Below, one piece after another: positions 1 to 23,505 of a stretch of DNA of 64,000 bases. Under the pieces are notes generated by a model. The model saw only the letters and a list, made by a program, of their open reading frames with translations. It was not told the origin of the DNA and did no database searches. The position numbers were made by a program, and so were the translations under genes. This DNA comes from Ashinkailepas kermadecensis (Eukaryota > Arthropoda > Thecostraca > Neolepadidae). The stretch is taken from the NCBI GenBank assembly GCA_034440615.1, contig JAOTOM010004861.1, positions 310,001 through 374,000 of the forward strand. Reading direction: 5' to 3'. Position 1 is the stretch's first letter; every line of letters begins with the position of its first letter.

Positions 1-235
1 GTCCGGCCGTGACATGTCTGGGTCCGTCCGTCCGTGACATGTCTGGGTCCGTCCGTCCGTGACATGTCTGGGTCCGTCCGGCCGTGACATGTCTGGGTCC
101 GTCTGTCCGTGACATGTCTGGGTCCGTCCGGCCGTGACATGTCTGGGTCCGTCCGTTCGTGATATGTCTGGGTCCGTCCGGCCGTGACATGTCTGGGTCC
201 GTCCGGCCGTGACATGTCTGGGCCCGTCTCTGTCG
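1..235. repeat. 25-bp minisatellite
   Basis: About nine head-to-tail units of 25 bp begin with GACATGTCTGGGTCC at 11, 36, 61, 86 and so on, differing by single bases (GTCCGTCC or GTCCGGCC). The array runs off the left edge. On the right it decays into a CATGTCGTG-rich tail ending near 320. It lies in an intron of the nudE gene, upstream of the first exon seen here. Confidence 0.9.
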
Positions 236-340
236 TGGCATGGCCCATGTCATATCGTGTCATGTCGTGTCGTGTCATGTCATGTGTCGTGGCATGTCAG
301 GTTCTGTCGTGGTGTGTCCGTGAACTCAGTTTCTGCGGGA

Positions 341-672
341 ACATGTCCAGGTCATTGTCCACATCAACATGTCCACCGTGCTGTGGCTGGGTTAGTGTCC
401 ACATCGACATGTCCACCGTGATGTGGCTGGGTCAGTGTCCACATCGACATGTCCACCGTGATGTGGCTAGGTCAGTGTCCACATCGACATGTCCACAGTG
501 CTGTGGCTAGGTCAGTGTCCACATCGACATGTCCACCGTGCTGCGGCTTGGTCAGTGTCCACATCGTCATGTCCACCGTGCTGTGGCTGGGTCAGTGTCC
601 ACATCGACATGTCCACCGTGCTGTGGCTAGGTCAGTGTCCACATCGACATGTCCACCGTGCTGTGGCTTGAG
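341..672. repeat. 40-bp minisatellite before first visible nudE exon
   Basis: Eight units of exactly 40 bp (starting 361, 401, 441, 481, 521, 561, 601, 641) contain CGACATGTCCACCGTG. The array stops 28 bp before the acceptor of the exon at 700. Unlike other arrays in this gene, I see no similarity between the unit and the adjacent exon. Open frames across it are a by-product of the stop-free unit. Confidence 0.9.
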
Positions 673-699
673 GTAACACATCTGGTGTGCGTGCCGCAG

Positions 700-10832
<10,133 letters not shown>

Positions 10833-11754
10833 CGGGGCTCCGACCTGGGACAGGTCGTCACCTCTGTACAAGTCGATCGACCTGGTGTTGGTCCCGGGCG
10901 TCGTGTGACCTGTGTGATGCCCAGTGCCCGCCGCGCGCCTCAGGTTGGACGTCCGTCTATAGCGGAGTGGAAAAGTTCGAGAGTGCGCGGGCACTCCGTC
11001 CAGCCACGACCTCGACGGACATCGGAGGTGCGTCTGTGGTGCAGATGTGTTATGTTGCGCCCATAGAAGCTTCACTAGAAGGCGAGATAAATCTCACTTT
11101 TGGACGAACGTCGGACGGGCGTAAGTTGTCGGCTCCGAAGTCGCCGCTGCACATCGCGCCGGCGAAAACGGATACTTGCGGACGATTTTACGGACGTCTG
11201 ACGGACGTCCGATGTCCGTAAAACCCCAAAACGGGTGCGGTGTGCAGCGGACTTTGCCGACGGGCTCGTAAGTCTCCATGCTATATGACCTTTGCAGTCG
11301 ATGCGCCCCTAAACCACCGTAAGTCTCCATGCCGACTGGCCGATGTTTCGCTGTCATCCGGACGGGAATGACTCGCTTGTGTTGTGCGCACCTTCTCAAT
11401 CCATCATCATCAGCATCGTCATCCTTGCGTTGTGATGCGTGCGTGACCGAGTAGTCGTGTGACCTGATCTGCCCTCCGGCGCTGACGACGTCGGATCGTT
11501 GGAGCTCTGACCCACCCGTCTTCGATGCTGCGCTACTCCAATATTGACACCACATCGCCTGCGGCACTCCGATAGGTGTTGCTCTGATGATCCTCTCCAG
11601 TCAGTCCCGTCAGTAATTACATTGTGGGCTCTGGGCTTCACCAGGTGCAAAATAAATCTGGAAGATTGTCGTAATCCAATAGCGCTGTGCTTTTAAGCCG
11701 GAGAAGCCGATGAAGCCGATGCAAAACCGTCAGAAAAGTATCAATGTATGCTCA
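10833..11754 (+). other. nudE 3' flank
   Basis: Presumed 3' UTR and flank. AATAAA at 11651-11656 is the first canonical polyadenylation hexamer seen after the stop, about 820 bp downstream. A family F SINE-like tail lies at 11281-11316. Nothing else was recognised. Confidence 0.4.
11651..11656 (+). promoter_or_regulatory. nudE: Candidate polyadenylation signal of nudE
   Basis: Canonical AATAAA with a GT-rich stretch after it (GGAAGATTGTCG). The distance from the stop is long but acceptable. It rests on the hexamer alone. Confidence 0.3.
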
Positions 11755-12400
11755 TGCAGCTGACTGATTCTGATGGAGACAACAGATGTCAGCTGCGAGT
11801 TTGGTACCGCATGTATCAAGGCGACAGATATTAGTGTGCTGTGACATCTGTAGAGGCGACAAATATTAGTGTGGTGTGACGTCTGAACACACAACAGACG
11901 TGACTGTGGTGTGACATCTGTGGAGGTGAAGATGTTGCTGTTGTGTGACGTCCGGTAACTCAACAACAGTGGGTGTGGTTGACACCTGTGAGTGACAGGT
12001 GTGACAGGAGGCAGAACAGATGTGGCTGTAGTGCGACATATGTAGGGGCGACAGATATTTGAGTGTGGTGTGACGTCTGAACACACAACAGACGTGACGT
12101 GGTGTGCATCTGTGGAGGTGAAGATATTGCTGTTGTGTGACGTCCGGAGACTAACAACAGTGGGTGTGGTTGACACCTGTGAGTGACAGGTGTGACAGGA
12201 GGCAGAACAGATGTGGCTGTAGTGCGACATATGTAGGGGCGACAGATATTAGTGTGGTGTGACGTCTGAACACACAACAGACGTGAGTGTGGTTGGCACC
12301 TGTGCGCGCAAGGGTTGTGAGTGACAGGTGTGACAGGAGACGGAACAGATGTGGCTGTGGTGCGACATCTGTAGCGGTGCCAGGTGCGAGTGTGACGGAC
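11755..12400. repeat. ~191-bp tandem repeat, about 2.8 copies
   Basis: GCGACARATATT recurs with 191-192 bp spacing (11859, 12051, 12242). Each unit carries GTGTGGTGTGACGTCTGAAC, CAACAACAGTGGGTGTGG and a GAGTGACAGGTGTGACAGGA segment. The unit is itself built of shorter GTGTGACGTC-like motifs. Intergenic. Confidence 0.85.
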
Positions 12401-12632
12401 ACCCGGAGGCGACAGCTGGATACTCGGTGCCTTCGTCGCTGGCGGGCGGGTGTCGCGTCTGACAGTCGGCGTGGCTACACATTGTTCAAAGCTAGGGTGC
12501 AGCGTTCAGCGGCGGGTCCCCACCCTGTCGGTGCTGTGTGCTGTAACGTCCACTGGTGGAGCGTGAGCTAGGTGCGGGGTGTGGGACGTAGCTCACACAG
12601 TGGTGGGACGTGACTCGCAGTGCCGGGGTTTG

Positions 12633-12791
12633 GGGACGAGTGGTCTAGATGTAAGATGCTCGTCTCACAATCGAAAGGTTGTGCGTTCGAGTCTCACCTG
12701 TCGCTACTCTTCGCCCGCGACCAATCGGCGTGAGAGATTGGCGACGCTACATGACTCAACGGTCGACGTGTCGTAAAACCAATAACCACCA
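12633..12791 (+). mobile_element. SINE, family A
   Basis: Head GGGACGAGTGGTCTAGATGT, body GTGAGAGATTGGCGACGCT, tail GTCGTAAAACCAATAACCAC. A perfect 15-bp target-site duplication CAGTGCCGGGGTTTG lies at 12618-12632 and 12792-12806. The closing duplication abuts a second SINE 25 bp further on. Confidence 0.96.
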
Positions 12792-12830
12792 CAGTGCCGG
12801 GGTTTGACGGTTTGGCTGTCGACGTGTGCG

Positions 12831-13007
12831 GGGGCCGCGGTAGCTCAGTTGGTAGAGCGTCGGACTCTTGATCGCAAGATTGTGGGTTCGAATCTCACAA
12901 CTGACGGCATTACCGAGTCCACCCGCGATCAATCGGCGTGAGAGGTTGGCGACGCTGTATGGCATAGCGGTTGAATGCGTCGTAAAAGACCCAAGTTCTT
13001 CTTCTTC
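12831..13007 (+). mobile_element. SINE, family B (Lys-tRNA-like head)
   Basis: The head CGGTAGCTCAGTTGGTAGAG, then GACTCTTGATC and GGGTTCGAATC, is a good A box/B box pair and resembles tRNA-Lys. The body CGGCGTGAGAGGTTGGCGAC and tail GCGTCGTAAAAGACC closely match family A. Flanks GCTGTCGACGTGTGCG (12815-12830) and GCTGTCGATGTGTGCG (13008-13023) form a 16-bp target-site duplication with one mismatch. Confidence 0.93.
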
Positions 13008-13023
13008 GCTGTCGATGTGTGCG

Positions 13024-13993
13024 CGTGGCTTTTGGTGTTGGGGCAGCGCGTCCAGGTTTGCGTTCAGCTCGGCAACGGGTGTAGATAAATGCTTGCCATG
13101 TTTACCTTAAGAGTTGTAGATAAGTTGTGCAGTTGTACATTTCGCATGCAGATGTATAGTGCAAGCTTTGGTATGTGTCGTGTCCAAGAGCATTACTCAA
13201 ACCTTAATATTAAGTGAGCTAAGGTTGGCTGCATCGTGTATATGGTGGATATGTAGGATGCAATTGATATGTATCGGTCATGATATATAAATGTCTTGTC
13301 GTATGACTAGATAATTATGTATGACTTAGGGGGTAAATTTTCGCATTGATGCGCCATTTTCCTTGTACAATTCTAGCTTTGGGCGCATTGTGCCGGAGCG
13401 TGGCACTCAGCGCCGGTATCCCCTTCGGCAGGCTGCGCAGTCTCGGCTCGGATTTCACGTTCCAGTGAGGCTGTCACGTGGTCGGGACAGCGCGTGACCT
13501 GTGTACGATCGGCCGACACCCGGCAGGGTGCTGTGTTGTGTGTGCTGGTGTGCTGTGGTGGGCTCGGTGACGGTCACGTCTGTAAGCACGTGGTTATTGC
13601 GGCACGGTCGCTTCGGCTTCGCTGTCGTGTGGACACTCGCTGTGTTATCACTGGGGGCAGGTGTATGTGCGACCGCTACTTGCGACGGCTTTGGTGATGG
13701 CGGTATATTTGGTCATGTACTATATGACTCTAAGTCATATGGTACATGACTTAGAGCATGGATCCTATTACTGTGTTTCTCAATGTATGACACGGCTTCA
13801 AGAGTTTCTAGTATCATTTTGATAGGGACTCGACGCGACTGTATTGGTAACAGCAGTGGTAGCGGCATGCCAGGGTCGTATGTCCGCACGGGGTTTGCAT
13901 TTCTACGATTATCTGACGCAGGTTATTGGGGAGAGATTTTGGCCAATTTATATGCTCCTCTCGCCACATCCACATGTTTTATGGCGAAACTTA
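13024..13993. other. intergenic, hairpin only
   Basis: AT-leaning to about 13380, then GC-rich. No gene or element was seen apart from the hairpin at 13712-13750. Confidence 0.4.
13712..13750. repeat. Hairpin, 17-bp arms
   Basis: GTCATGTACTATATGAC, a 5-nt loop TCTAA, then GTCATATGGTACATGAC: one mismatch over 17 bp. Each arm contains a nested near-palindrome, so a cruciform is conceivable. Confidence 0.75.
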
Positions 13994-14066
13994 GAGAGAA
14001 AGCTCGCTCTCGCTCTCGCTCTCTCTCCCATTCACTCTCTCACGCACTCTCTCGCTCACTGACTTA
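13994..14066. repeat. (CT)n-rich stretch
   Basis: CTCGCTCTCGCTCTCGCTCT with CACTCTCTCA continuation, about 70 bp, followed near 14130 by a short (GT)n. The interval 14067-15240 otherwise contains only a threefold 33-bp repeat with GGCCTTCACTGGTGYCATG at 14680-14790 and no gene. Confidence 0.7.
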
Positions 14067-15244
14067 CTCGTGACGCATTCTGTCGCACATTCACTCCTCA
14101 TGGCCCATCGCGGCCTCACCGGGCGGATATGTGTGTGTGTGTATGTGTCACTTGCAGTTTGTGTGTACCGCGCTGCCGGGCCTGGGCCGGGCTTCGTTTG
14201 CCGTGGTCTGACCAGTTCTGGTGGTGGGCTGGCCTGTCCAGTTGCGCCATTTGTCAGCGGTCCGGAGCCTGTTCTCGCTGGGTCTTGTCGCAGTTGTGTT
14301 CGTTTTCGTGTTTGGTTTGACGGATGCCGGTCACACACTTTGCTTCGTCTTTGCATGCGGCTGATGAGTGGTGGGACAGAGCAACCTCCGCAAAGTAAAT
14401 CGTTCCCACCCTCAACTCAGGGTGGGACCGCAGTGTCCACGCCTCACCTAGCCTAAGCCTGACCGTATCGTTGGCAGTGGAGACACCTGGAATCAGCTGG
14501 CGGGAGCAGCCGGGTCTGGTCAGTTTATAACTGCCTCCCCGCTTCCTTCATCGCATCCTGTATCCCGCCTTCGGCTGTTATCGTCTTGTCAAATCTGACG
14601 ACTAGTGATGAGATACTGTTACTAGTGTCGTGTCTTTTGAAAGCGGAGTAGTAATCTCCTTTGTTCAGGTGGCCTTCACTTGTGCCATGTGACGTGCAGA
14701 CGGCCTTCACTGGTGCCATGCTACCTGATCCGACGGCCTTCACTGGTGTCATGCTACCTGGTCCTATGACATTCACTGGTGTCATGTGACCGTTCAGTGT
14801 TAGTTCGCCGTCGAGCTCTTGCTGTAGCTGATGGTCACTCTGGACGACACACAGCCGTTCATCGCGTGCCGTAACAACTGCACTCACGATTGCAGAGTCA
14901 AGCCGCGCAAATCGACCAAGATCCCGACCGTCCAACGCTAGGATGCCCGTCTCGACGCAGCACGTCACGCCGCCCGTCTCGACGCAACACGCTGAATCTC
15001 GCCGTCGATCAGCCGAGGTGGAGGGCTGCCGATGCCTGCCCCGCCGCAGTGGCCGGGCGCCCTGCGGACGTGCACGCCGCGCGACGGTGCTGCCCCCGCG
15101 CCTGCGGCCGCGCCGAGAACTAGAGCTTGTCGCGCGCGCGGGTGACGGCGGCGGTGACGGACGACGAGAGCCAGAAACTCAGCCGGCGATCGGGCCGGAC
15201 CGCTGTGGGCGTTTGTTTGCGCCGCGTCGACGGTGAGGCGCGCT

Positions 15245-16240
15245 ATGCAGCTGTGGCTGTTGCGGCGACCGTCCGGTGGCTGCACCTCTGCGCGGCGTGT
15301 GGTGACAGGCGAGTGTCGCGGTCGTCCCCGACCGTCCGGTGGCTGCACCTCTGAGCGGCGTGTGGTGACGGGGGGGGTTTGGGGTTGTTCGCCGGTGGCT
15401 GCACCTCTGCGCGGCGTGTGGTGACCGGCGAGTGTCGCGGTCGTCCCCGACCGTCCGGTGGCTGCACCTCTGCGCGGCGTGTGGTGACCGGCGAGTGTCG
15501 CGGTCGTCCCCGACCGTCCGGTGGCTGCACCTCTGCGCGGCGTGTGGTGACGGGCGAGTGTCCCGGTCGTCCGCGCGGCTCCTCGCCTGTGCGGATCGTT
15601 GTCCGTCGAGCCGCGCTCGGTCGTCCACACGTGTGTTTGGGATTCCGTCCCGGCGCTTGCGTTGGCTCCAGCTGCCGTGGCGTCACGAACCGCAGGCGTG
15701 CCGGCCGCCTGTCTGTGACGTCAGTGGCTGTCCCTGTCGTGACGTCAGTGGCTCTCCATGTCGTGACGTCAGTGGCTGTCCCTGCGTGACGTCAGTGGCT
15801 GTCCCTGCCGTGACGTCAGGGCTGTCCCGGCCGTGACGTCAGTGGCTGTCACTGTGACGTCAGTGGCTCTCCATGCCTGACGTCAGTGGTCTCCATGTCG
15901 TGACGTCGGTGGCTGTCACCTCTGACGTCAGTGGTGTCCCTGCGTGATGTCAGCGGTCGTCCCCGACCGTCCGGTGGCTGCACCTCTGAGCGGCGTGTCC
16001 GGTGGCTGCACCTCTGCGCGGCGTGTGGTGACCGACGAGTGTCGCGGTCGTCCCCGACCGTCCGGTGGCTGCACCTCTGCGCGGCGTGTGGTGACCGGCG
16101 AGTGTCGCGGTCGTCCCCGATCGTCCGGTGGCTGCACTGCCCTGAGCGGCAGTGTGGTGACCGGCGAGATGTCACCGGTCGTCCCCGACCGTCAGGTGGC
16201 TGCACCTCTGCGCGGCGTCAGTGGTGACCGGCGAGTGTCC
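15245..16240. repeat. 63-bp GC-rich minisatellite in two blocks
   Basis: Units with GGTGGCTGCACCTCTGCGCG and GTGTCGCGGTCGTCCCCGAC repeat with 63-bp spacing (15275, 15338, 15457, 15520) and again at 15960-16240. Because 63 is a multiple of three, long frames stay open on both strands. These are not genes. Confidence 0.9.
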
Positions 16241-16985
16241 CGGCGGTCAGTGCGCGGTCCTCGCCTGTGACGGATCGTTGTCCGTCGAGCCGCGCTCGGT
16301 CGTCCACTACGTGATGTTTGGGATTCCGCCCCGGCGCTTGACGTTGGCTCCGGCTGCCGTGGCTAGTGACGAACCGCAGGCGTGCCGGCCGCCTGTCTGT
16401 GACGTCAATGGCTGTCCCTGCGTGACGTCAGTGGCTTTCCATGTCGTGACGTCGGTGGCTGTCACTGTCGTGACGTCAGTGGCTCTCCATGTCGTGACGT
16501 CGGTGGCTGTCACTGCCGTGACGTCAGTGGCTGTCCCTGCCGTGATTGTCTAGTGGGCTGTCCCTGCCGTGACGTCAGGGGCTGTCCCTGCCGTGACGTC
16601 AGTGGCTCTCCATGTCGTGACGTCAGTGGCTGTCCCTGCCGTGACGTCAGTGGCTGTCCCTGCCGTGATGTCAGTGGCTGTCCCTGCCGTGACGTCAGGT
16701 GGCTCTCCATGTCGTGACGTCAGTGGCTGTCCCTGTCGTGACGTCAGTGGCTGTCCCTGCGTGATGTCAGTGGCTGTCCCTGCCGTGACGTCAGGGGGTG
16801 TCCCTGCCGTGACGTCAGTGGCTGTCCCTGCCGTGACGTCAGTGGCTGTCCCTGCCGTGACGTCAGTGGGTGTCCCTGCCGTGACGTCAGTGGCTGTCCC
16901 TGCCGTGACGTCAGTGGCTCTCCATGTCGTGACGTCAGTGGCTGTCCCGGCCGTGACGTCAGTGGGTGTCACTGCAATGATGTCA
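15714..16985. repeat. 24-bp minisatellite, each unit with a TGACGTCA (CRE) site
   Basis: Units CGTGACGTCAGTGGCTGTCC plus CTGC repeat at 15714-15950 and 16400-16985. I count about 28 perfect copies of the palindrome TGACGTCA plus variants (TGATGTCA, TGACGTCG). TGACGTCA is the consensus CRE bound by CREB/ATF-family bZIP proteins. Whether any copy is bound is unknown. The 8-residue repeating frames (VTSVAVPA) are a by-product of the period. Confidence 0.93.
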
Positions 16986-17069
16986 GTCCTGCCGTGCAAT
17001 GGCAAAGCCACGTGTGTTACAGTCCTTCAAGTCCATTCAAAGGGAGACTCAGTGTTAGCAGATTTGTAG

Positions 17070-17445
17070 TTTTGTATCACGGAAATGTCTGTTCATATTC
17101 GTATAGTAGTGGAAGTAATGCGTCTACCATCAATAATTTTAAGCTGAATTAGGAGAGCTGTTTGATAACATGAAAGGTGTTATTATTATTCTACGAAGCC
17201 AAAGCTTTTTTTCATTGCAAAATTTGACCAGAAAGCAACAATGCAAAACGAAAACACTGATGTGATAAGTTGGCTAGAATGCAAAACACTGATGTGACAA
17301 ATGGGATAGTAAAACCACGTATGTGCGATTCTACTGATCAAAGGATTGAAGTCAAAGCCACGCATGTGCAGTATTATGCACCATACAATAAATAAAAAAA
17401 CACGTATGTGCCAATTAGCATTAGATTCGCAAATTACCAACCATT
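17070..17445. repeat. ACCACGTATGTG motif cluster, forward
   Basis: AT-rich sequence with repeated ACTGATGTGA, AAAACCACGTATGTGC, AAGCCACGCATGTGCAG and AAACACGTATGTGCC. The same motif appears in reverse orientation at 19430-19650, so the two clusters could be subterminal regions of one ~2.4 kb element. I could not align terminal repeats. Confidence 0.5.
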
Positions 17446-17454
17446 CTAGTGCGA

Positions 17455-17905
17455 ACCGACACTAATCCACACCGTTACCAGCACAGCCTGACACTGCAGT
17501 ACCAGCACAACCTGACCCTTCAGAGCCAGCACAACTGGACCATCCAGCACCAGCACAATCGGTCCCGCTGGTGCCAGAACAACCAGTCCCGCCGGTACCA
17601 GATCAACCAGTTCCGCCGGTACCAGAACAACCAGTCCCGCCGGTACCAGAACAATCAGTCCCGCCGGTACCAGAACAACCAGTCCCGCCGGTACCAACAA
17701 AATCAGACCCATCGCTACCAGCATAACCAAGCCTACTGGCTCCAGCACAATCAGACACATCGGCACCGGCACAACCAGGCCCGCCTCTGCCAGAACAATT
17801 GGACCTGCTGGTGCCGCTCGTGAAGCGGTCGAGGCCGGCGTGGCCGGGCCTGCTGGTGCTGGTGCTGGTGCTGGTACAGCCGGATCCGCTGGCAGAACTG
17901 AACAC
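17455..17905. repeat. 24-bp minisatellite (CCGGTACCAGAACAACCA)
   Basis: Near 17565-17700 five to six units contain GTCCCGCCGGTACCAGAAC. Degenerate CCAGCACAACC units flank them on both sides. Translation of one + frame gives VPPVPEQP repeats but has no start codon and stops at 17726, and the other strand also stays open, so I call it non-coding. Confidence 0.8.
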
Positions 17906-19429
17906 GCCGGGACCGGGACAACCAGACCCATCGCAGTCATCACAACAGGCTGTTGCTAGTCTGGCCGGTCAGAGCCTGCACGATCGATGACCCGGGGAGT
18001 GGAGGCCGAAGACGCCGGGGTCGGCACAACAGTATGCTGTCGGTGCATCCCGTCCGCAAGATCTCACGGTGGGTTTTTCCCAATGAAATGCGGCGCAGCA
18101 TTCGAAGGCGCGTTGGTGAACGAGCGTTTCGTGTTTACCCGAGATTTGAAACCTGTGTGTTGTGCATGCTTGAATGGAGTGCAAACGAGGGACGAGTGTG
18201 GCGACCGGGGAGCTAACAGAGACTGGTGCAGTGTCCATCTCGGTCAGTATCGGCACCAAGAATGCCAACAGTTCACCTCGGTGCCAACAGTCGGCTGTTT
18301 TTCGAGATGTTCCGGTGCGCGGCATCGGCTGTCGTCGGCGTATGTCCGGGTTCGAAGTACTCCAGTGTCGTTGACATGATACGTGGAGAATGCTCCGACT
18401 GCATTATGGTGCTACACATAGGGCCCAGTTTCATTTTTTGCAGCGCAACTGTCAGCCGGTAGCCCATATGGTCCCTGACTGCTTGTTGCATTGTCACTGA
18501 TTGTGTTTATGCACGCATATGCAGAACGCGGCGGCAGTGTGTTCAACTGGCCGGCCTCATAGACTGCCGGACTCGTGATGTCATGGTATTGGCTCCGCGT
18601 CAACGCTGGCGGCGGTGCTGGCGCAGCTCCTGTCGTGGCATTGGTGCCGCGAAGGTTGCGTGGCAGGCCACGAGCCCAGCTGTGAACACGCATCCCTTCA
18701 CAGGTATAATAGGGGAGCATAGTCACAGTCATGTCCGCCGTTGGCATTCTTCGTCCTCTTCCCACGGTCGGTCTGCGTGTCCCTGTAGTGCGTCCTGCCT
18801 TTCTGGGCTCACTGTATGCGCTTGAAGTGGACACCACACACCTCGCGGCGGCTTGCTGTCGCCCAGGCTCCGTGACAGTTGTGTGACTGACGTCAATCAC
18901 GCACTGGAGATATGAAGAGCACTTGGAACGCTCCTCTCCGGCAAGCTCGTGTACCACTACTCGGCCTTCTTCAGCTGGGCGGCGGCGCTGTCGTGTGCAC
19001 GCCTGCACCTCTCCACGCCCGTCGCACCGTGTGTGCACTTCTCCGCATCCCGCCAGCTCCATATAGGGTCGATATATTTTCCTCCTCCTCCACTTCACGC
19101 GAGAGATATGGTTGCATCGGTGCGTTCACATACCGATAGTGATGCCTCACAGAATTGGATGCTAGCACGTGCTTCACCGGCTCGCCTTCATCGATGCGAC
19201 TGGTTGATGTCACGGTTGGCTTGTCTTGCAGTGCTCTCTCGATGCGCCCATAAACCACAATAACTAACTCTTGCAGTGCTCTGCTGCCAAACTTTTGCCA
19301 CCGTCAGCACTGCAGAGTACTGTTTTCATTGAAGCCGATAGTAGTTACGATGTGCTTGCACACGTCACGTGTGTGAGGTACATCTTCATTCCCTTGGTAC
19401 GTTAGAAGTGTGGTTGCCACGTTAATACG
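17906..19429. other. intergenic, nothing recognised
   Basis: Mixed sequence with several short overlapping frames on both strands but no family resemblance. A family F SINE-like tail (TCGATGCGCCCATAAACCAC) lies at 19230-19262. Confidence 0.4.
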
Positions 19430-19650
19430 TGGTTTTGCCATTCGAATATGTTTCGTCACGGAGGCAATAGCACGCATCTTCGCACGTGCGTGGTTTTGTC
19501 ATTCGAATCAATGCTGCTCAGGAAAGTAACGAATATTTGCACATACGTGGTTTTGACTGGATTGGATTTCTGGACATTTTAACACATACGTGCATGTGAT
19601 TGTCACATACGTGGTTTTCCTTCCATTTCGAGTTTCGTCTACACATACGT
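19430..19650. repeat. CACATACGTGGTTTT motif cluster, reverse
   Basis: Five or so copies of CACATACGTGGTTTT or ACGTGCGTGGTTTTG with ATTCGAA between. This is the reverse complement of the cluster at 17070-17445. Confidence 0.6.
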
Positions 19651-19854
19651 GCTTAGCATTTGTCTAAAACAACTTCTGCAATAATGCAACTATTTAAAAA
19701 TAGTTTCGACCATCGGATGCGCATTGGTCACAGCTATCGAAAGACAACGCTTTTCGTCCCACATGCAACATGCTTGGTTTTGCTTTTGCACGGCAGAGTG
19801 GCCGCCAATCACTGAGCCGTCGCAGTGTGCTGGTGCAGGCTGTGGTGTCCAGCT

Positions 19855-20345
19855 GACGGCTGTGTCACGACAGAGGGTCCCCAGCTGTGGTGGGGTGCAG
19901 AGCCAGTCACGACAGTCCCACATCCCTCCCTCGCTGTGGTGGAGTGTGGAGCCCGTCACGTATGCCCCCTTCCCGCTGTGGTGGGCTGTAGAGCCCGTCA
20001 CAGCTGCCCATTCCTCACTGTGGTGGGGTGCGAAGCCAGTCACGTATGCCCTGTCCTCCGCTGTGGTGGGATGCAAAGCTTCGTCACATCTGCCCCTTCC
20101 CCACTGTGGCAGGGTGTCGAGCCCGTCACATCTGCCTCTTCCCCACTGTGGTGGGGTGTGGAGCCCGTCACATCTGCCCCCTCCCTGCTTCGGTAGGGTG
20201 TCGAGCCCGTCGCATCTGCCCCTTCCCCACTGTGGCAGGGTGTCGAGCCCGCCACATCTGCTCCTTCCCCACTGTGGTGGGGTTCAAAGCCAGTCATGTA
20301 TGCCCCGTTCCCCGCTGCGGTGAGGTGCAGAGCCAGTTCCGGTCC
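19855..20345. repeat. 42-bp minisatellite
   Basis: About 11 units with GAGCCCGTCACATCTGCCCC and TTCCCCACTGTGGTGGGGTG. GAGCCCGTC recurs at 20119, 20161 and 20203 (42 bp). The period is a multiple of three, which explains the 120-200 codon frames on both strands. Confidence 0.9.
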
Positions 20346-21420
20346 GGGCCCGCCGTCGAGGTGTGCCTTCGCTTCACGCCCAGCCGGCAGTGACCTGTGA
20401 TCTGTGATCAGTGATCACGGCCTCGTCCGGCGGACTCTCGGCGGACCAGCCGCGATTGCTGCAGAGGCAATGGCAAGCAATGGTGATGCGACAGGCAATG
20501 ATTCCGTTTTTGTGTGTGTAAATACATGTCGCGCCAGCGGGTGCCACGCCTTGCCACAGTCGTGCGGCGCCCGCGGCCAACTCGACGCGCTGGGCTGCGT
20601 CCCGGACCGTGTGTCCGTAGATCCGCAGCTGGTATTTATTGCTCAGCGTCGTCTCCGACTGTCAGCTTTGTCGGACCGCGGGTCCGTGGCTGCAGACTCG
20701 TGTCGCTTCCTTCGGAAATATATATATATAATTTGTCACCCTTTCCGCTTCCTCTTTGCCACCCACCATATCTGATCACATTTGCGTTGTCCGCCCGCTG
20801 CTGGAAGTCAGAGACCGCCGATCGCCTCTGAGCGGTGTGCGCCGTCGCCGTCCGTCGAACACGAGCGCCTGCGTGCCTCATGTGAACCTCTGATGGCGGG
20901 TGTGACGCGGCAGCGATAGAGGTCAGCCTCCGGTGTGTTGGCAGTTCGAATGCGCGCCCAAACTGGATGTACTTGAGCCGTAGAGTCGCGAAAATTGCTG
21001 CCCTTAAAATACAGCGTTTGTGCGGAAGTGCGGTGTTCGCTGGATGACCGAACATGAGTGTCATGAAGTTGATTGGGCGAGGGGGGCAAATGACCTTTTT
21101 GATGGGCAAAGCTGCCCTGGAAACCACTTGTATGTAGTGTACGCCAAAAGGCCCAATGATTAAGCTTTAGCCTGATTGGGGGATGGAAAGTCAATGGTTG
21201 AGTCGGCTGAATCACTGAATGAGGGGGTCGGTGACCCCCTTAGCGCATGCAAGGTGACACCAATGCGACCGACTCAGTATGGGCATAATGCTGCTTACAC
21301 CTCGTCGGTGTAAACATTGCATTACATAAATATTGTCAGCATAAATACAGCGTCAGCGTTTGACCTCAGGCCAGGTATAACGAAATTCAGAAAAAGAAAG
21401 TAGTCCACTTGGGTACCGTA
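20346..21420. other. intergenic, nothing recognised
   Basis: GC-rich to about 20700 with a short (TA)n at 20718-20731, then mixed sequence. No gene or element was recognised. Confidence 0.4.

Positions 21421-23505
<2,085 letters not shown>

Noticed and set aside
12841..12905. Possible free-standing tRNA-Lys gene
   Set aside because: The head continues into a SINE body with a target-site duplication and the acceptor stem does not pair. The same holds for the other tRNA-like heads.
15714..16985. CRISPR-like regular array
   Set aside because: The period is 24 bp with no unique spacers and the context is eukaryotic. It is a minisatellite.
17449..17943. Proline/valine-rich repeat protein (VPPVPEQP)
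   Set aside because: No start codon in that frame, a stop at 17726, and the opposite strand is also open. It is a 24-bp minisatellite.
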